64,000 nt of DNA from Flavobacterium sasangense DSM 21067. Its GTDB lineage: Bacteria > Bacteroidota > Bacteroidia > Flavobacteriales > Flavobacteriaceae. The stretch lies in the NCBI RefSeq assembly GCF_000686885.1, contig NZ_JMLU01000001.1, positions 124,001-188,000 of the forward strand. The letters run 5' to 3'. Below are positions 26,128 to 34,209 of the stretch, piece after piece; the stretch's first letter is position 1, and every line of letters begins with the position of its first letter. Both the position numbers and the translations under genes were made by a program. The notes under the pieces were generated by a model. It was given only the letters and a program-made list of their open reading frames with translations. It was not told the origin of the DNA and searched no databases.

Positions 26128-27312
26128 ATGAACCCGTTATCGGACAGAATCAACAACTTAGCTGTTTCACAAACATTAGCAATGGCAGCTTTGGCAAGAG
26201 AATTAAAAGCACAAGGAAAAGACATTATCAGCCTTAGTTTAGGAGAACCAGATTTCAACACTCCTGAATTCATTAAAGAAGCTGCAAAAAAAGCTATCGA
26301 TGAAAACTACAGTACGTATACTCCAGTAGAAGGTTACTTAGAATTGAAAGAAGCGATTTGCAAAAAATTCAAAAGAGATAATAATTTAGACTACAAACCA
26401 TCACAAATTGTAGTTTCTACAGGAGCAAAACAATCGTTATACAACATTGCACAAGTAATGTTAAACGATGGTGACGAAGTAATTCTTCCAGCTCCATATT
26501 GGGTTTCGTATTACGAAATTATCAAACTTTCTGGCGGAGTTCCGGTTGAAGTTCCCACTTCTGTTGAAAGCGATTTCAAAATTACACCAGAACAATTAGA
26601 AGCAGCCATCACGCCAAAAACAAAAATGATGTGGTTTAGTTCGCCTTGTAATCCAAGTGGTTCGGTTTACAATCGTGAAGAATTAACAGCTTTGGCCAAA
26701 GTTTTAGAAAAACATCCACACGTATATGTAGTTTCTGATGAAATCTACGAACATATCAACTTTTCAGGAACATTTTGCAGTATTGGCTCTATTCCTGGAA
26801 TGTTAGAAAGAACGATTACAGTTAACGGAGTTGCGAAAGCTTTCGCAATGACAGGTTGGAGAATTGGCTACATCGGAGCACCAGAATTCATCGCAAAAGC
26901 GTGTACAAAAATTCAAGGTCAAGTTACTTCAGGAGCAAATTCTATTGCACAAAGAGCTACAATTACCGCAGTTGAAGCAGACCCAAGCGTATTAAACGAA
27001 ATGGTAACTGCTTTCAAAAATCGTAGAGATTTAGTTGTTGGATTGGTAAAAGAAATTCCAGGATTTAAATTAAATGTTCCAGAAGGTGCGTTTTATGTTT
27101 TCCCAGATGTTTCTTCTTACTTTGGAAAAACATTGAAAGGTCAATTAATCAAAGACGCTACTGATTTCTCAATGTTCCTATTAGCAGAAGCAAATGTGGC
27201 GACTGTAACAGGAGACGCTTTTGGAAATCCAAATTGTATTCGTTTCTCATACGCAACCAGCGAAGCTTTATTAAGAGAAGCTATGAGAAGAATCAAAGAA
27301 GCAGTTTCTTAA
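26128..27312 (+). CDS. Pyridoxal-phosphate aminotransferase, class I (aspartate-type)
   Basis: The 394-residue protein is a fold-type I PLP enzyme of the aspartate aminotransferase subgroup Ib. It shows SLGEPDFNTP near the N-terminus, the substrate-loop SSPCNPSG at about 171-178, the cofactor-binding VSDEIYEHI at about 201-209, the PLP lysine in NGVAKAFAMTGWRIGY at about 236, and the Arg of CIRFSYATS near 377. It probably makes aspartate or a related amino acid, but closely related enzymes also accept prephenate or aromatic substrates. Confidence 0.92.
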   Translation: MNPLSDRINNLAVSQTLAMAALARELKAQGKDIISLSLGEPDFNTPEFIKEAAKKAIDENYSTYTPVEGYLELKEAICKKFKRDNNLDYKPSQIVVSTGAKQSLYNIAQVMLNDGDEVILPAPYWVSYYEIIKLSGGVPVEVPTSVESDFKITPEQLEAAITPKTKMMWFSSPCNPSGSVYNREELTALAKVLEKHPHVYVVSDEIYEHINFSGTFCSIGSIPGMLERTITVNGVAKAFAMTGWRIGYIGAPEFIAKACTKIQGQVTSGANSIAQRATITAVEADPSVLNEMVTAFKNRRDLVVGLVKEIPGFKLNVPEGAFYVFPDVSSYFGKTLKGQLIKDATDFSMFLLAEANVATVTGDAFGNPNCIRFSYATSEALLREAMRRIKEAVS

Positions 27313-27331
27313 AAAAAGAAAAAAACAATTC

Positions 27332-27394
27332 AACACGAATTGCACGAATTGGCACTAATTAATTGGTGTAAATTAGTGTAATTCGTGTTTTTTT
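27332..27394 (+). terminator. Long imperfect palindrome acting as terminator
   Basis: The two 29-base arms agree at all but about five positions. The arm is built of repeated ACGAATT / CACTAATT words, and the palindrome is followed by seven T residues. It lies 20 bp after the aminotransferase stop. The repetitive build suggests a mobile intergenic palindrome reused as terminator. Confidence 0.7.
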
Positions 27395-27440
27395 ATGCCC
27401 TAAATTCTTGAAAAGTAAATTCAACTATGTTTTCCTACAA

Positions 27441-27494
27441 GGATTTAAGGATTTAAAACAATTAAAAAGAATCAGTAAAAATCCTTATAATCCG
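27441..27494. repeat. Inverted repeat with GGATTTAAGGATTT arms
   Basis: The left arm GGATTTAAGGATTT (27441-27454) faces AAATCCTTATAATCC (about 27479-27493), separated by about 25 bases. No function is evident. Confidence 0.5.
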
Positions 27495-27702
27495 TGGCAA
27501 AAAAAGGGATTCATTTAAAAAAATCAAATCAGAATTAGAAATCTTGGATTTTTTATAAGAACTTTGCACACTTTTTTTCGGCAAATCCCGAAAGATTAAA
27601 GATTTAGAAATGAAATCGCCACAACAAAAAGATTGCGTAAGCAATCACAATTTAAAAAAAGCGATTCCATATGTTACCTCTGAAAAATTATAATCAGAAC
27701 AT

Positions 27703-29574
27703 ATGAAAAAGAAGATTGAAATTTTAGCACCTGCAAAAAACTTAGTACAAGGAATTGCTGCAATAAATAGTGGTGCCGATGCGGTTTATATTGGCGCTCC
27801 TTTATATGGCGCTCGTTCAAACGCAACCAATTCTGTGGAAGATATTGCCGAATTGGTAAAATACGCGCACTTGTTTAACGCTCAGGTTTTTGTGGTTATC
27901 AATACGATTTTATACGATAACGAATTAGAACCTTGTCGTCAATTGATTTGGAAATTGTATGATATTGGCGTAGATGCTTTAATCATTCAAGACATGGCGA
28001 TTATGGAAATGGAGTTGCCTCCTATCGTATTGCATGCCAGCACGCAAACCAATAATCGTGATGCCGATAAAATTAAATTCTTAGCGGATGCTGGAATCAA
28101 ACGTGTGGTTTTAGCGCGTGAATTGAATTTAAGTCAAATCAAAGAAATCCACGAAACTACAGATGTGGAATTAGAATTCTTCGTAACCGGTGCTTTGTGT
28201 GTTTCGTTTAGCGGAAATTGCTATATGAGTGTTGCCAATGGCGAACGTTCGGCAAACCGTGGTTCTTGTGCACAAAACTGTCGTTTACCTTATAATTTAA
28301 TTGACGGAAATGGCGATACTTTAATTAAAAATAGTCACTTACTTTCGATTAAAGATTTTGATGTTTCCAACCAAATTCCAAATTTAGTGGAAGCCGGAAT
28401 TGTTTCGTTCAAAATTGAAGGTCGTTTGAAAGACATGGTTTATGTAAAAAATAACGTTTCCTATTTACGTCAGAAATTAGATGCTTTCTTGAACGAAAAC
28501 AGCGATAAATACACCAAAGCTTCTTCTGGAAAATGTACGTATTTGTTTGATTCTTCATTAGATAGAACGTTCAATCGTGGTTACACTGATTATTTTGTAA
28601 ACGAAAGACATCAAGCCATTGGTTCTTGGGAAAGTCCAAAATCAAAAGGGCAATACATTGGAAAACTGATTAAAACGGTTGGAAATGCTTACGAAATCGA
28701 AAACGGTGAATTACTAAATAATGGTGACGGATTGTGTTTTATCAACGAAAACAACGAAGCCGAAGGAATTTACGTGAACCGTGCCGAAAACGGATTTGTA
28801 TATCCAAACGTATTGAAAGAAATCAAAGAAGGTACTTTCATTTATAGAAATAACGATGCGGCTTTCATTAAATTAGTAGAACGTGAAGATAGTGCGGTTC
28901 GAAAAATCAGCACAACTTTACTATTAAAAGAAAACGAAAATGGTTTTGAATTAATCGCAACTGACGAAGATGGAAATGTAAGTGTTGTACATTTGGCTCA
29001 CCCAAAAGAACAAACAAAAAACAACGAATCTTTAGCTGAAAACTTCAAAACTAATTTAGCTAAAACAGGATTTACGCCTTATACTGCTGATGAAATTACA
29101 ATTGAATTTTCTGGGAATTGGTTTCTTCCGATTTCAAAAATCAATGAAATGCGAAGAACGGTTTACGAACAATTATCGGAAATTCGTTTGAAAAATTATG
29201 TTCGAAAAGAACACCAATTGGTAAAAACATCACATCCTTATCCAGAAACAAAATTGGATTTCATGTACAATGTTGCCAACAAAACCGCTCGTAAATTCTA
29301 TGAACGCCATGGTGTAACTGAAATTGAAAAAGCGTTCGAATTACAATGGGATCCAGGAAAATCCCGTGTAATGACTACCAAATATTGCATCAAATATGAA
29401 TTAGAGCGTTGTCCAAAATACCACAGAGAAAACATGGACAAAAAGCTAAAGGAACCTTTAGTTTTGAAACAAGGCGAATTGGAATACAAATTAAAATTCA
29501 ATTGCAAACCTTGTGAAATGGAAATTTGGGAAAAAGATGCCGAATTTGAAATTGAAGAAGATCACTTTCATTAA
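27703..29574 (+). CDS. U32-family peptidase / tRNA-rRNA hydroxylation protein
   Basis: The 623-residue protein has the U32 catalytic-domain pattern: the N-terminal barrel start LAPAKNLVQGIAAINSGADAVYIG, and the cysteine-rich signature GALCVSFSGNCYMS..NRGSCAQNCRLPY at about 164-198, whose cysteines may hold an Fe-S cluster. C-terminal cysteines KYCIKYELERCP and FNCKPCEME follow at about 564-608. U32 proteins in E. coli (RlhA, TrhP) hydroxylate RNA bases; the long form with a C-terminal domain resembles RlhA, although older annotation calls it collagenase-like protease. It is monocistronic, ending in a hairpin terminator. Confidence 0.88.
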   Translation: MKKKIEILAPAKNLVQGIAAINSGADAVYIGAPLYGARSNATNSVEDIAELVKYAHLFNAQVFVVINTILYDNELEPCRQLIWKLYDIGVDALIIQDMAIMEMELPPIVLHASTQTNNRDADKIKFLADAGIKRVVLARELNLSQIKEIHETTDVELEFFVTGALCVSFSGNCYMSVANGERSANRGSCAQNCRLPYNLIDGNGDTLIKNSHLLSIKDFDVSNQIPNLVEAGIVSFKIEGRLKDMVYVKNNVSYLRQKLDAFLNENSDKYTKASSGKCTYLFDSSLDRTFNRGYTDYFVNERHQAIGSWESPKSKGQYIGKLIKTVGNAYEIENGELLNNGDGLCFINENNEAEGIYVNRAENGFVYPNVLKEIKEGTFIYRNNDAAFIKLVEREDSAVRKISTTLLLKENENGFELIATDEDGNVSVVHLAHPKEQTKNNESLAENFKTNLAKTGFTPYTADEITIEFSGNWFLPISKINEMRRTVYEQLSEIRLKNYVRKEHQLVKTSHPYPETKLDFMYNVANKTARKFYERHGVTEIEKAFELQWDPGKSRVMTTKYCIKYELERCPKYHRENMDKKLKEPLVLKQGELEYKLKFNCKPCEMEIWEKDAEFEIEEDHFH

Positions 29575-29580
29575 TATAGA

Positions 29581-29610
29581 AACCGATGTATAACGCATCG
29601 GTTTTTTCTT
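29581..29610 (+). terminator. Terminator after the U32 gene
   Basis: AACCGATG-TATAACG-CATCGGTT forms an 8-bp stem followed by TTTTCTTTT, 7 bp after the stop. Confidence 0.8.
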
Positions 29611-29634
29611 TTCTAGAAAACCAAAATTAAATTG

Positions 29635-29642
29635 TATTTTTG
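29635..29642 (+). promoter_or_regulatory. Promoter -7 element abutting a start codon
   Basis: TATTTTTG matches TAnnTTTG and ends only 5 bases before the ATG at 29648. Transcription from it would begin at or very near the start codon, giving a leaderless mRNA. Confidence 0.5.
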
Positions 29643-29647
29643 GAGTA

Positions 29648-30223
29648 ATGCAATCCATTTTAGAAAATATCGCCAAACATGTTACGCTAACACCTGAAGA
29701 GCAAGAATTGTTTTTGTCTAAAACCGAAACCAAACAATTCAAAGCCAAAACCATTTTATTGAGTGCGGGCGAAGTGGCGACTTGCACGTATTTTGTGAAT
29801 TCGGGAATTTTGAGAAGTTTCAATATTAATGATAACATCATTGAACACGTTTTACATTTTGCTTGCGAAGGTTGGTGGATTGGCGATATGTACAGCTACA
29901 TTTCGGAAAAACCAGGTAATCTATTCATAGAAGTTCTAGAAGATGCCGAAGTAGTAATCATTACCAAAGAAAACCATCAAAAACTTTATCAAGAAATTCC
30001 GAAATTAGAACGCTTCTTCAGAATTTTAGCCGAAAACTCCTTAGTTTCTCACCAAGAACGTTTAATGGATAATTTGAGTTTGACCGCTGAAGAACGTTTT
30101 GAAAAATTTTGTTCTAAATATCCTACCTTAATTCAGAAAGTTCCTCAAAAACATATTGCTTCATACATTGGCGTTACACCCGAGTTTTTTAGCAAAATGA
30201 AAGCTCGCTTACTGAAAAAATAA
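29648..30223 (+). CDS. Crp/Fnr family transcriptional regulator
   Basis: The 191-residue protein has a cyclic-nucleotide-binding-like beta barrel at about 10-115 (FKAKTILLSAGEVATCTYFVNSGILRSFNIND) and a long dimer helix. A reduced C-terminal helix-turn-helix follows at about 165-190 (HIASYIGVTPEFFSKMKARLLK). It lacks the Fe-S cysteines of FNR and the full cAMP phosphate-binding cassette, as usual for Bacteroidota members whose ligand is unknown. It lies 78 bp upstream of the pirin gene on the same strand and may regulate the pirin-to-flavin-reductase group. Confidence 0.88.
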   Translation: MQSILENIAKHVTLTPEEQELFLSKTETKQFKAKTILLSAGEVATCTYFVNSGILRSFNINDNIIEHVLHFACEGWWIGDMYSYISEKPGNLFIEVLEDAEVVIITKENHQKLYQEIPKLERFFRILAENSLVSHQERLMDNLSLTAEERFEKFCSKYPTLIQKVPQKHIASYIGVTPEFFSKMKARLLKK

Positions 30224-30264
30224 TTTCTTAATCTAGGTTAAGTGCTCTTCCCTATTCATAGGTG

Positions 30265-30272
30265 TAAATTTG
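30265..30272 (+). promoter_or_regulatory. Promoter -7 element for the pirin gene
   Basis: TAAATTTG fits TAnnTTTG, 29 bp before the pirin ATG. There is no TTG at the usual spacing, so an activator may be needed. Confidence 0.4.
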
Positions 30273-30301
30273 TATCATAATAATTACTAAATTTATAGAA
30301 T

Positions 30302-31015
30302 ATGAAAACGATAGTACATAAAGCAAATGAAAGAGGTCATGCTAACCATGGTTGGTTAAATGCGTATCACAGTTTTAGTTTTGCCAATTGGTATAACCCT
30401 GAAAAAGTACAATTTGGAATGCTTCGCGTTTTGAACGACGATACCATTGCAGCTGGAATGGGTTTTGGAACCCATCCACACGATAATATGGAAATTATCA
30501 CGATTCCATTAGAAGGTGATTTGGCTCATAAAGACAGTATGGGAAATGGCACGACTATTAAAAGTGGTGACATACAAGTAATGAGTGCCGGAACTGGAAT
30601 CCAACATAGCGAATTCAATCCAAATCACAATCATCACACAAAATTGTTTCAAATTTGGTTGTTTCCAAAATATAGAAATGTGGAACCTCGTTACCAACAA
30701 ATTACGTTAGACAAGTCGTTAGAGAAAAATGATTTTGCACAAATCTTATCTCCAAATCCAGATGATGCTGGAGTTTGGATTCATCAAGATGCATGGTTTT
30801 ATTTAAGTGATTTTGACAACGGTTTTTCAAAAAAATTAAATTTGAAAAAAGAAGGAAATGGTTTCTACGTGATGAATATTGAAGGGGAAATCGAAGTAAA
30901 TGGTGAAAAATTAGAAAGAAGAGACGCAATCGGAATTTGGGAAACCAATGAAATCGAAATCAAAGCGAATTCTAATGCGAAGTTTTTGGTAATGGAAATT
31001 CCAATGGAGCAATAA
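30302..31015 (+). CDS. Pirin family protein (YhaK-like)
   Basis: The 237-residue bicupin has the four metal ligands of the N-terminal cupin: His58 and His60 in THPHDNME, His102 and Glu104 in GIQHSEFN. Bacterial pirins include quercetin 2,3-dioxygenases and redox-responsive YhaK proteins; the natural substrate here is unknown. It follows the Crp/Fnr regulator and precedes small redox-like genes, so a stress role is plausible from context. Confidence 0.92.
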   Translation: MKTIVHKANERGHANHGWLNAYHSFSFANWYNPEKVQFGMLRVLNDDTIAAGMGFGTHPHDNMEIITIPLEGDLAHKDSMGNGTTIKSGDIQVMSAGTGIQHSEFNPNHNHHTKLFQIWLFPKYRNVEPRYQQITLDKSLEKNDFAQILSPNPDDAGVWIHQDAWFYLSDFDNGFSKKLNLKKEGNGFYVMNIEGEIEVNGEKLERRDAIGIWETNEIEIKANSNAKFLVMEIPMEQ

Positions 31016-31021
31016 ATTAAT

Positions 31022-31102
31022 CATTTCAACATTCAAAATTCCTTGTTGAATGTTCCAAGTTTAAAATGTTGAATATTCAATTTTGAATAACGAATGTTGA
31101 AA
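31022..31102. repeat. Palindrome-rich spacer of TTGAATGTTGAA words
   Basis: Between the pirin and GNAT genes the words TCAACATTCAA, TTGTTGAATG, GTTGAATATTCAATTTTGAAT and AATGTTGAAA form overlapping inverted repeats. No T-run follows, so it is not a typical terminator. It may be a processing site or a decayed intergenic repeat. Confidence 0.45.
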
Positions 31103-31117
31103 TTTAAAAAAAGAATT

Positions 31118-31402
31118 ATGACCGAAGAAGTACATCTTAGAATAAACGACAACAAAGGTGCTTTTTACATTGAAGTAGAAGGCAAACAAGAAGCTATGAT
31201 GACCTTTGTTTTTGCTGGTGAAGATAAAATTATTATTGACCATACTGAAGTAAATCCAGGAAATGAAGGTAAAAGTTTTGGTAAAAAAATGGTAATAAAA
31301 GCTGTGGAATTTGCAAGAGAAAAAGGAATCAAAATCTTGCCTTTGTGTCCGTTTGCGAAAAGTGTTTTTGATAAAACTCCTGAATTTAGAGACGTATTAT
31401 AA
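31118..31402 (+). CDS. Small GNAT N-acetyltransferase-like protein (YjdJ type)
   Basis: The 94-residue protein is the short one-domain form of the GNAT fold seen in YjdJ: a beta-hairpin (FYIEVEGKQEAMMTFVF), IIDHTEVNPGNEGKSFGKKMV forming the acetyl-CoA loop at about 45-65, and ILPLCPFAKSVF at the end. I use the ATG at 31118; an in-frame ATG at 31094 would add eight residues (MLKFKKRI) from the repeat-like spacer. In many bacteria yjdJ is paired with yjdI, as here (18 bp). Confidence 0.85.
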   Translation: MTEEVHLRINDNKGAFYIEVEGKQEAMMTFVFAGEDKIIIDHTEVNPGNEGKSFGKKMVIKAVEFAREKGIKILPLCPFAKSVFDKTPEFRDVL

Positions 31403-31420
31403 ATTTAAAACGACATAATC

Positions 31421-31651
31421 ATGGATCCAAAGAACCTAAAAAAAGAATATACAAATGGTGAAGTAACCATTGTATGGCAGTCTGGAAAATGCACTCATTC
31501 TGCAAATTGTGTTAAGAACAATCCAGATGTTTTTAAACCAAAAGAACAACCTTGGATTACACCTGATAATTCAACTACAGAAAAAATTATTGAAACCGTT
31601 AACAAATGTCCTTCGGGAGCATTAACTTATTATTTGAACAAGAATGACTAA
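31421..31651 (+). CDS. Small ferredoxin-like Fe-S protein (YjdI/Fer4_19 type)
   Basis: The 76-residue protein has the mono-cluster pattern of the Fer4_19 family: GKCTHSANCVKN at about 21-32 and NKCPSGALTYY near the end, giving three cysteines plus the conserved His. Its electron partner is unknown; it overlaps the flavin reductase gene by 8 bp, making that enzyme a likely partner. The yjdI-yjdJ pairing is common across bacteria. Confidence 0.87.
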   Translation: MDPKNLKKEYTNGEVTIVWQSGKCTHSANCVKNNPDVFKPKEQPWITPDNSTTEKIIETVNKCPSGALTYYLNKND

Positions 31652-32174
31652 AAAAATTATCGCTTTCGGAGCTTCTTCAAGCAAGCAATCCATAAATAAA
31701 CAATTGGCAACTTTTGCTGCTAACCAATTTCAAAATGTTTCTGTTGAAATTTTAGATTTAAACGATTACGAAATGCCTATTTTCTCTGTTGATAAAGAAA
31801 AAGAAAACGGAATTCATCCTTTAGCACAAGAATTTTATAGCAAATTAGGAAGTGCTGATTTAATCATTATTTCGTTTGCCGAACATAACGGAAATTACTC
31901 TAGTGCATTCAAAAATATTCTAGATTGGACTTCACGTATTAACGCCAAAACCTTTCAAGAAAAACCAATGTTGTTATTAGCAACTTCCCCTGGTGCTCGA
32001 GGTGGAAGTTCGGTTTTAGAAATTGCTTCAAAACGTTTTCCGTTTCAAGGTGGAATTGTAAAAGGTAGTTTTTCATTACCAAGTTTCTACGAAAATTTTG
32101 ATGTGATAAATGGGATTATCCATCCAGAATATAAAAATCAATTATTGGAAATTGTAAATTCAACTGAATTCTAA
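31644..32174 (+). CDS. NADPH-dependent FMN reductase family protein
   Basis: The 176-residue flavodoxin-like protein has the phosphate-binding loop GASSSKQSINKQLA at about 9-22, the FMN-side loop FAEHNGNYSSAFKNILDW at about 78-95, and LATSPGARGGSSVLE at about 112-126. Such proteins reduce FMN, quinones or chromate-like acceptors with NAD(P)H in the cytoplasm. The start overlaps the ferredoxin-like gene by 8 bp, so the two are translationally coupled. Confidence 0.9.
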   Translation: MTKKIIAFGASSSKQSINKQLATFAANQFQNVSVEILDLNDYEMPIFSVDKEKENGIHPLAQEFYSKLGSADLIIISFAEHNGNYSSAFKNILDWTSRINAKTFQEKPMLLLATSPGARGGSSVLEIASKRFPFQGGIVKGSFSLPSFYENFDVINGIIHPEYKNQLLEIVNSTEF

Positions 32175-32184
32175 TAAAAATGTT

Positions 32185-32192
32185 ATTTTTGC
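32185..32192 (+). promoter_or_regulatory. Promoter -7 element for fabD
   Basis: TATTTTTG fits TAnnTTTG, 42 bp before the fabD ATG. CTG at 32164-32166 could act as a weak -33 (18-base spacer). The leader repeats AACTTGAAAC twice (near 32204 and 32217). Confidence 0.45.
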
Positions 32193-32234
32193 CACTCAAG
32201 AAAAACTTGAAACTTTAAACTTGAAACAAAATTT

Positions 32235-33110
32235 ATGAAAGCATACGTATTTCCAGGTCAAGGAGCACAATTCACAGGAATGGGTAAAGATTTATATGAA
32301 AACTCCCCTTTAGCAAAAGAATTATTCGAAAAAGCCAATGATATTTTAGGTTTCAGAATCACCGATATCATGTTCGAAGGAACGGCTGAAGAATTGAAAG
32401 AAACTAAAGTAACCCAACCAGCCGTTTTTTTACACTCAGTAATTTTAGCTAAAGTTTTAGACGTAAGACCTGATATGGTCGCTGGCCATTCTTTAGGAGA
32501 ATTTTCTGCTTTAGTAGTAAACGGTGCTTTATCATTTGAAGACGGATTAAAATTAGTTTCTCAAAGAGCAATGGCAATGCAAAAAGCATGTGAAATTACT
32601 CCTTCTACTATGGCAGCCGTTTTAAACTTAGACGACAAAATCGTAGAAGATATTTGTGCTTCAATTGATGGAGTTGTAGTAGCCGCAAATTACAACTGTC
32701 CAGGGCAATTAGTAATTTCTGGAGAATACAAAGCAGTAGAATTAGCTTGCGAGAAAATGAAAGAAGCCGGTGCAAAACGTGCTTTAATTTTACCTGTTGG
32801 TGGTGCTTTCCACTCACCGATGATGGAACCAGCAAGAGAAGAATTAGCTGCAGCTATAGAAGCAACTACTTTTGCTACACCAACATGTCCTGTATATCAA
32901 AACGTTACTGCAAATGCGGTTTCTGATGCAACAGAGATTAAGAAAAACTTGATTTCGCAATTAACAGGAGCTGTAAGATGGACTCAATCGGTACAACAAA
33001 TGATTGCTGATGGAGCAACAAGTTTTACGGAAGTTGGTCCAGGAAAAGTATTAGTTGGATTAGTAAATAAAATAAACAAAGACGTAGAAACAATTTCTGC
33101 TTCTTTATAA
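32235..33110 (+). CDS. fabD: Malonyl-CoA:ACP transacylase
   Basis: FabD loads malonate from CoA onto acyl carrier protein for fatty-acid synthesis. The 291-residue protein starts with FPGQGAQFTGMGKDL. It has the nucleophile serine Ser86 in GHSLGEFSAL, an arginine in LVSQRAMAMQ at about 115, and the catalytic histidine in VGGAFHSPMM near 195. It ends with the usual EVGPGKVLVGL. Other fab genes are not adjacent. A terminator follows 22 bp after the stop. Confidence 0.96.
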   Translation: MKAYVFPGQGAQFTGMGKDLYENSPLAKELFEKANDILGFRITDIMFEGTAEELKETKVTQPAVFLHSVILAKVLDVRPDMVAGHSLGEFSALVVNGALSFEDGLKLVSQRAMAMQKACEITPSTMAAVLNLDDKIVEDICASIDGVVVAANYNCPGQLVISGEYKAVELACEKMKEAGAKRALILPVGGAFHSPMMEPAREELAAAIEATTFATPTCPVYQNVTANAVSDATEIKKNLISQLTGAVRWTQSVQQMIADGATSFTEVGPGKVLVGLVNKINKDVETISASL

Positions 33111-33132
33111 AATAAAAATACTTTTAAAATAG

Positions 33133-33168
33133 AATTCCTCATGAAGTTTATTCGTGAGGAATTTTTTA
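33133..33168 (+). terminator. Terminator after fabD
   Basis: AATTCCTCA and TGAGGAATT form the base of a stem that can extend to 13 bp around a GTTTA loop, followed by TTTTTT. Its 3' end merges with the promoter of the next gene. Confidence 0.8.
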
Positions 33169-33174
33169 TTTTTG
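33167..33174 (+). promoter_or_regulatory. Promoter -7 element for the M23 peptidase gene
   Basis: TATTTTTG fits TAnnTTTG, 13 bp before the ATG. It overlaps the T-run of the fabD terminator, so terminator and promoter are fused. Confidence 0.45.
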
Positions 33175-33187
33175 AGAAAAAGAAAAT

Positions 33188-33865
33188 ATGGAAAATCTAA
33201 TTGCTTTGTTCAAATCAATTGAAGCGGCTAAAGTCATTTCACCCGAGATTGATTACTCTGAATATGTTCGCTTGAATCTATCTGTAACTAATCCTGAGTT
33301 GAATCAACATAAATTAGAGACCGCTCAAGATTATGAAATTTTCATACAAAACCATTTAGATAAAAATCAAGGTAAAATTGCTTTTGGTGGCTACATTGAA
33401 ACCCGAAATTTATATCAAAGAAGCACAGTTTTTAAAAACACGAATTCAGACGAACGTAATATTCACATCGGTTTGGATTTATGGATTAATGAAGCAGCTT
33501 CAATTCACGCTGTTTTAGATGGAACCATTCACAGTTTTCAAAACAATACCGCTTTAGGTGATTATGGTCCAACTATTATTTTGGAGCACGAAGTTGAAAG
33601 TATCAAATTTCACACGCTTTATGGGCACTTGAGCGAAGCAAGTTTAATCGGGAAAAAAGTTGGTGATATCGTAAAAAAAGGAGAACAAATTGCGACTTTA
33701 GGATTACCACCTATCAATGGTGATTATGCACCGCATTTGCATTTTCAAATCATCATCAACATGGAAGGAAAAGCAGGAGATTATCCGGGAGTTTGTAATG
33801 AAAAAACACTCTCGTTTTACAAATCAAATTGTCCAGATCCTAATTTACTTTTGAAGATTATTTAG
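33188..33865 (+). CDS. M23-family peptidase (LytM-like), no signal peptide seen
   Basis: The 225-residue protein has a complete M23 zinc site: His93 and Asp97 in HIGLDLW, His147 in YGHLSEA, and His183-x-His185 in PHLHFQ. These residues cut peptidoglycan peptide bridges in relatives. No signal peptide or membrane helix is visible at the N-terminus (MENLIALFKSIEAAKVISPE), so the cell compartment is uncertain; a related branch of cytoplasmic M23-like proteins occurs next to aminotransferases. It is transcribed alone from its own promoter. Confidence 0.88.
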   Translation: MENLIALFKSIEAAKVISPEIDYSEYVRLNLSVTNPELNQHKLETAQDYEIFIQNHLDKNQGKIAFGGYIETRNLYQRSTVFKNTNSDERNIHIGLDLWINEAASIHAVLDGTIHSFQNNTALGDYGPTIILEHEVESIKFHTLYGHLSEASLIGKKVGDIVKKGEQIATLGLPPINGDYAPHLHFQIIINMEGKAGDYPGVCNEKTLSFYKSNCPDPNLLLKII

Positions 33866-33915
33866 AAAATTTGGCATCAATTTTGTAACTTTATTTTCAT
33901 TAAATCAATTCAACC

Positions 33916-34170
33916 ATGAGAAAAATATTTTTAGGAATTGCAGTTGTAGCAGTCTTATTATCTTGTAAAGAAGAAACGAAAGAAAAAGTAAAAGAAGCTT
34001 CTGAAGCAGTAGGTGCTGATTTAAAACAGGCTACTGATTCAGCTAAAGTAAAAGCTAAAAAAGCAATAGATTCTTCAAAAATAGGTGAAAAAGCAAAACA
34101 CATTATTGCTAAAGGAGCCGAAAAAGTGGAAGAAGGCGCTAAAAAAGTAAAAGAATCTGTAGAAGAATAA
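33916..34170 (+). CDS. Small lipoprotein with helical repeats
   Basis: The 84-residue protein has a lipoprotein signal with lipobox LLSC (Cys17). The mature part is a highly charged amphipathic helix of Lys/Ala/Glu repeats (KEKVKEASEAVGADLKQ, KVKAKKAIDSSK, KGAEKVEEGAKKVKE). It resembles the small abundant lipoproteins at 42134 and 42460 in layout but not in repeat words. The function is unknown; such proteins may act as outer-membrane spacers. Confidence 0.82.
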   Translation: MRKIFLGIAVVAVLLSCKEETKEKVKEASEAVGADLKQATDSAKVKAKKAIDSSKIGEKAKHIIAKGAEKVEEGAKKVKESVEE

Positions 34171-34171
34171 A

Positions 34172-34205
34172 AAAATCCCAAGTAGTTAGTACTACTTGGG
34201 ATTTT
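34172..34205. terminator. Bidirectional terminator
   Basis: A 15-bp perfect stem (AAAATCCCAAGTAGT / ACTACTTGGGATTTT) with a TAGT loop lies between the convergent lipoprotein gene and the 488-residue gene. Confidence 0.88.
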
Positions 34206-34209
34206 ATTT

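Larger units (their letters stand above)
27313..27702. other. Gene-free stretch with two inverted repeats
   Basis: These 390 bases hold no convincing gene. There is a 58-bp imperfect palindrome at 27332-27389 followed by a T-run, a second inverted repeat built on GGATTTAAGGATTT at 27441-27494, and a short hairpin GATTGC-GTAA-GCAATC at 27632-27647. The last 84 bases before the U32 gene are a 27-codon open frame (27610-27693) with no supporting signal. No clear promoter was found for the U32 gene. Confidence 0.7.

Noticed and set aside
27462..27644. 60-codon frame on the minus strand in the aminotransferase-U32 spacer
   Set aside because: It overlaps the inverted repeats and has no promoter, start signal or family resemblance.
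27610..27693. 27-codon frame directly before the U32 gene, possible leader peptide
   Set aside because: There are no runs of regulatory codons, no terminator-antiterminator pair and no promoter signal.
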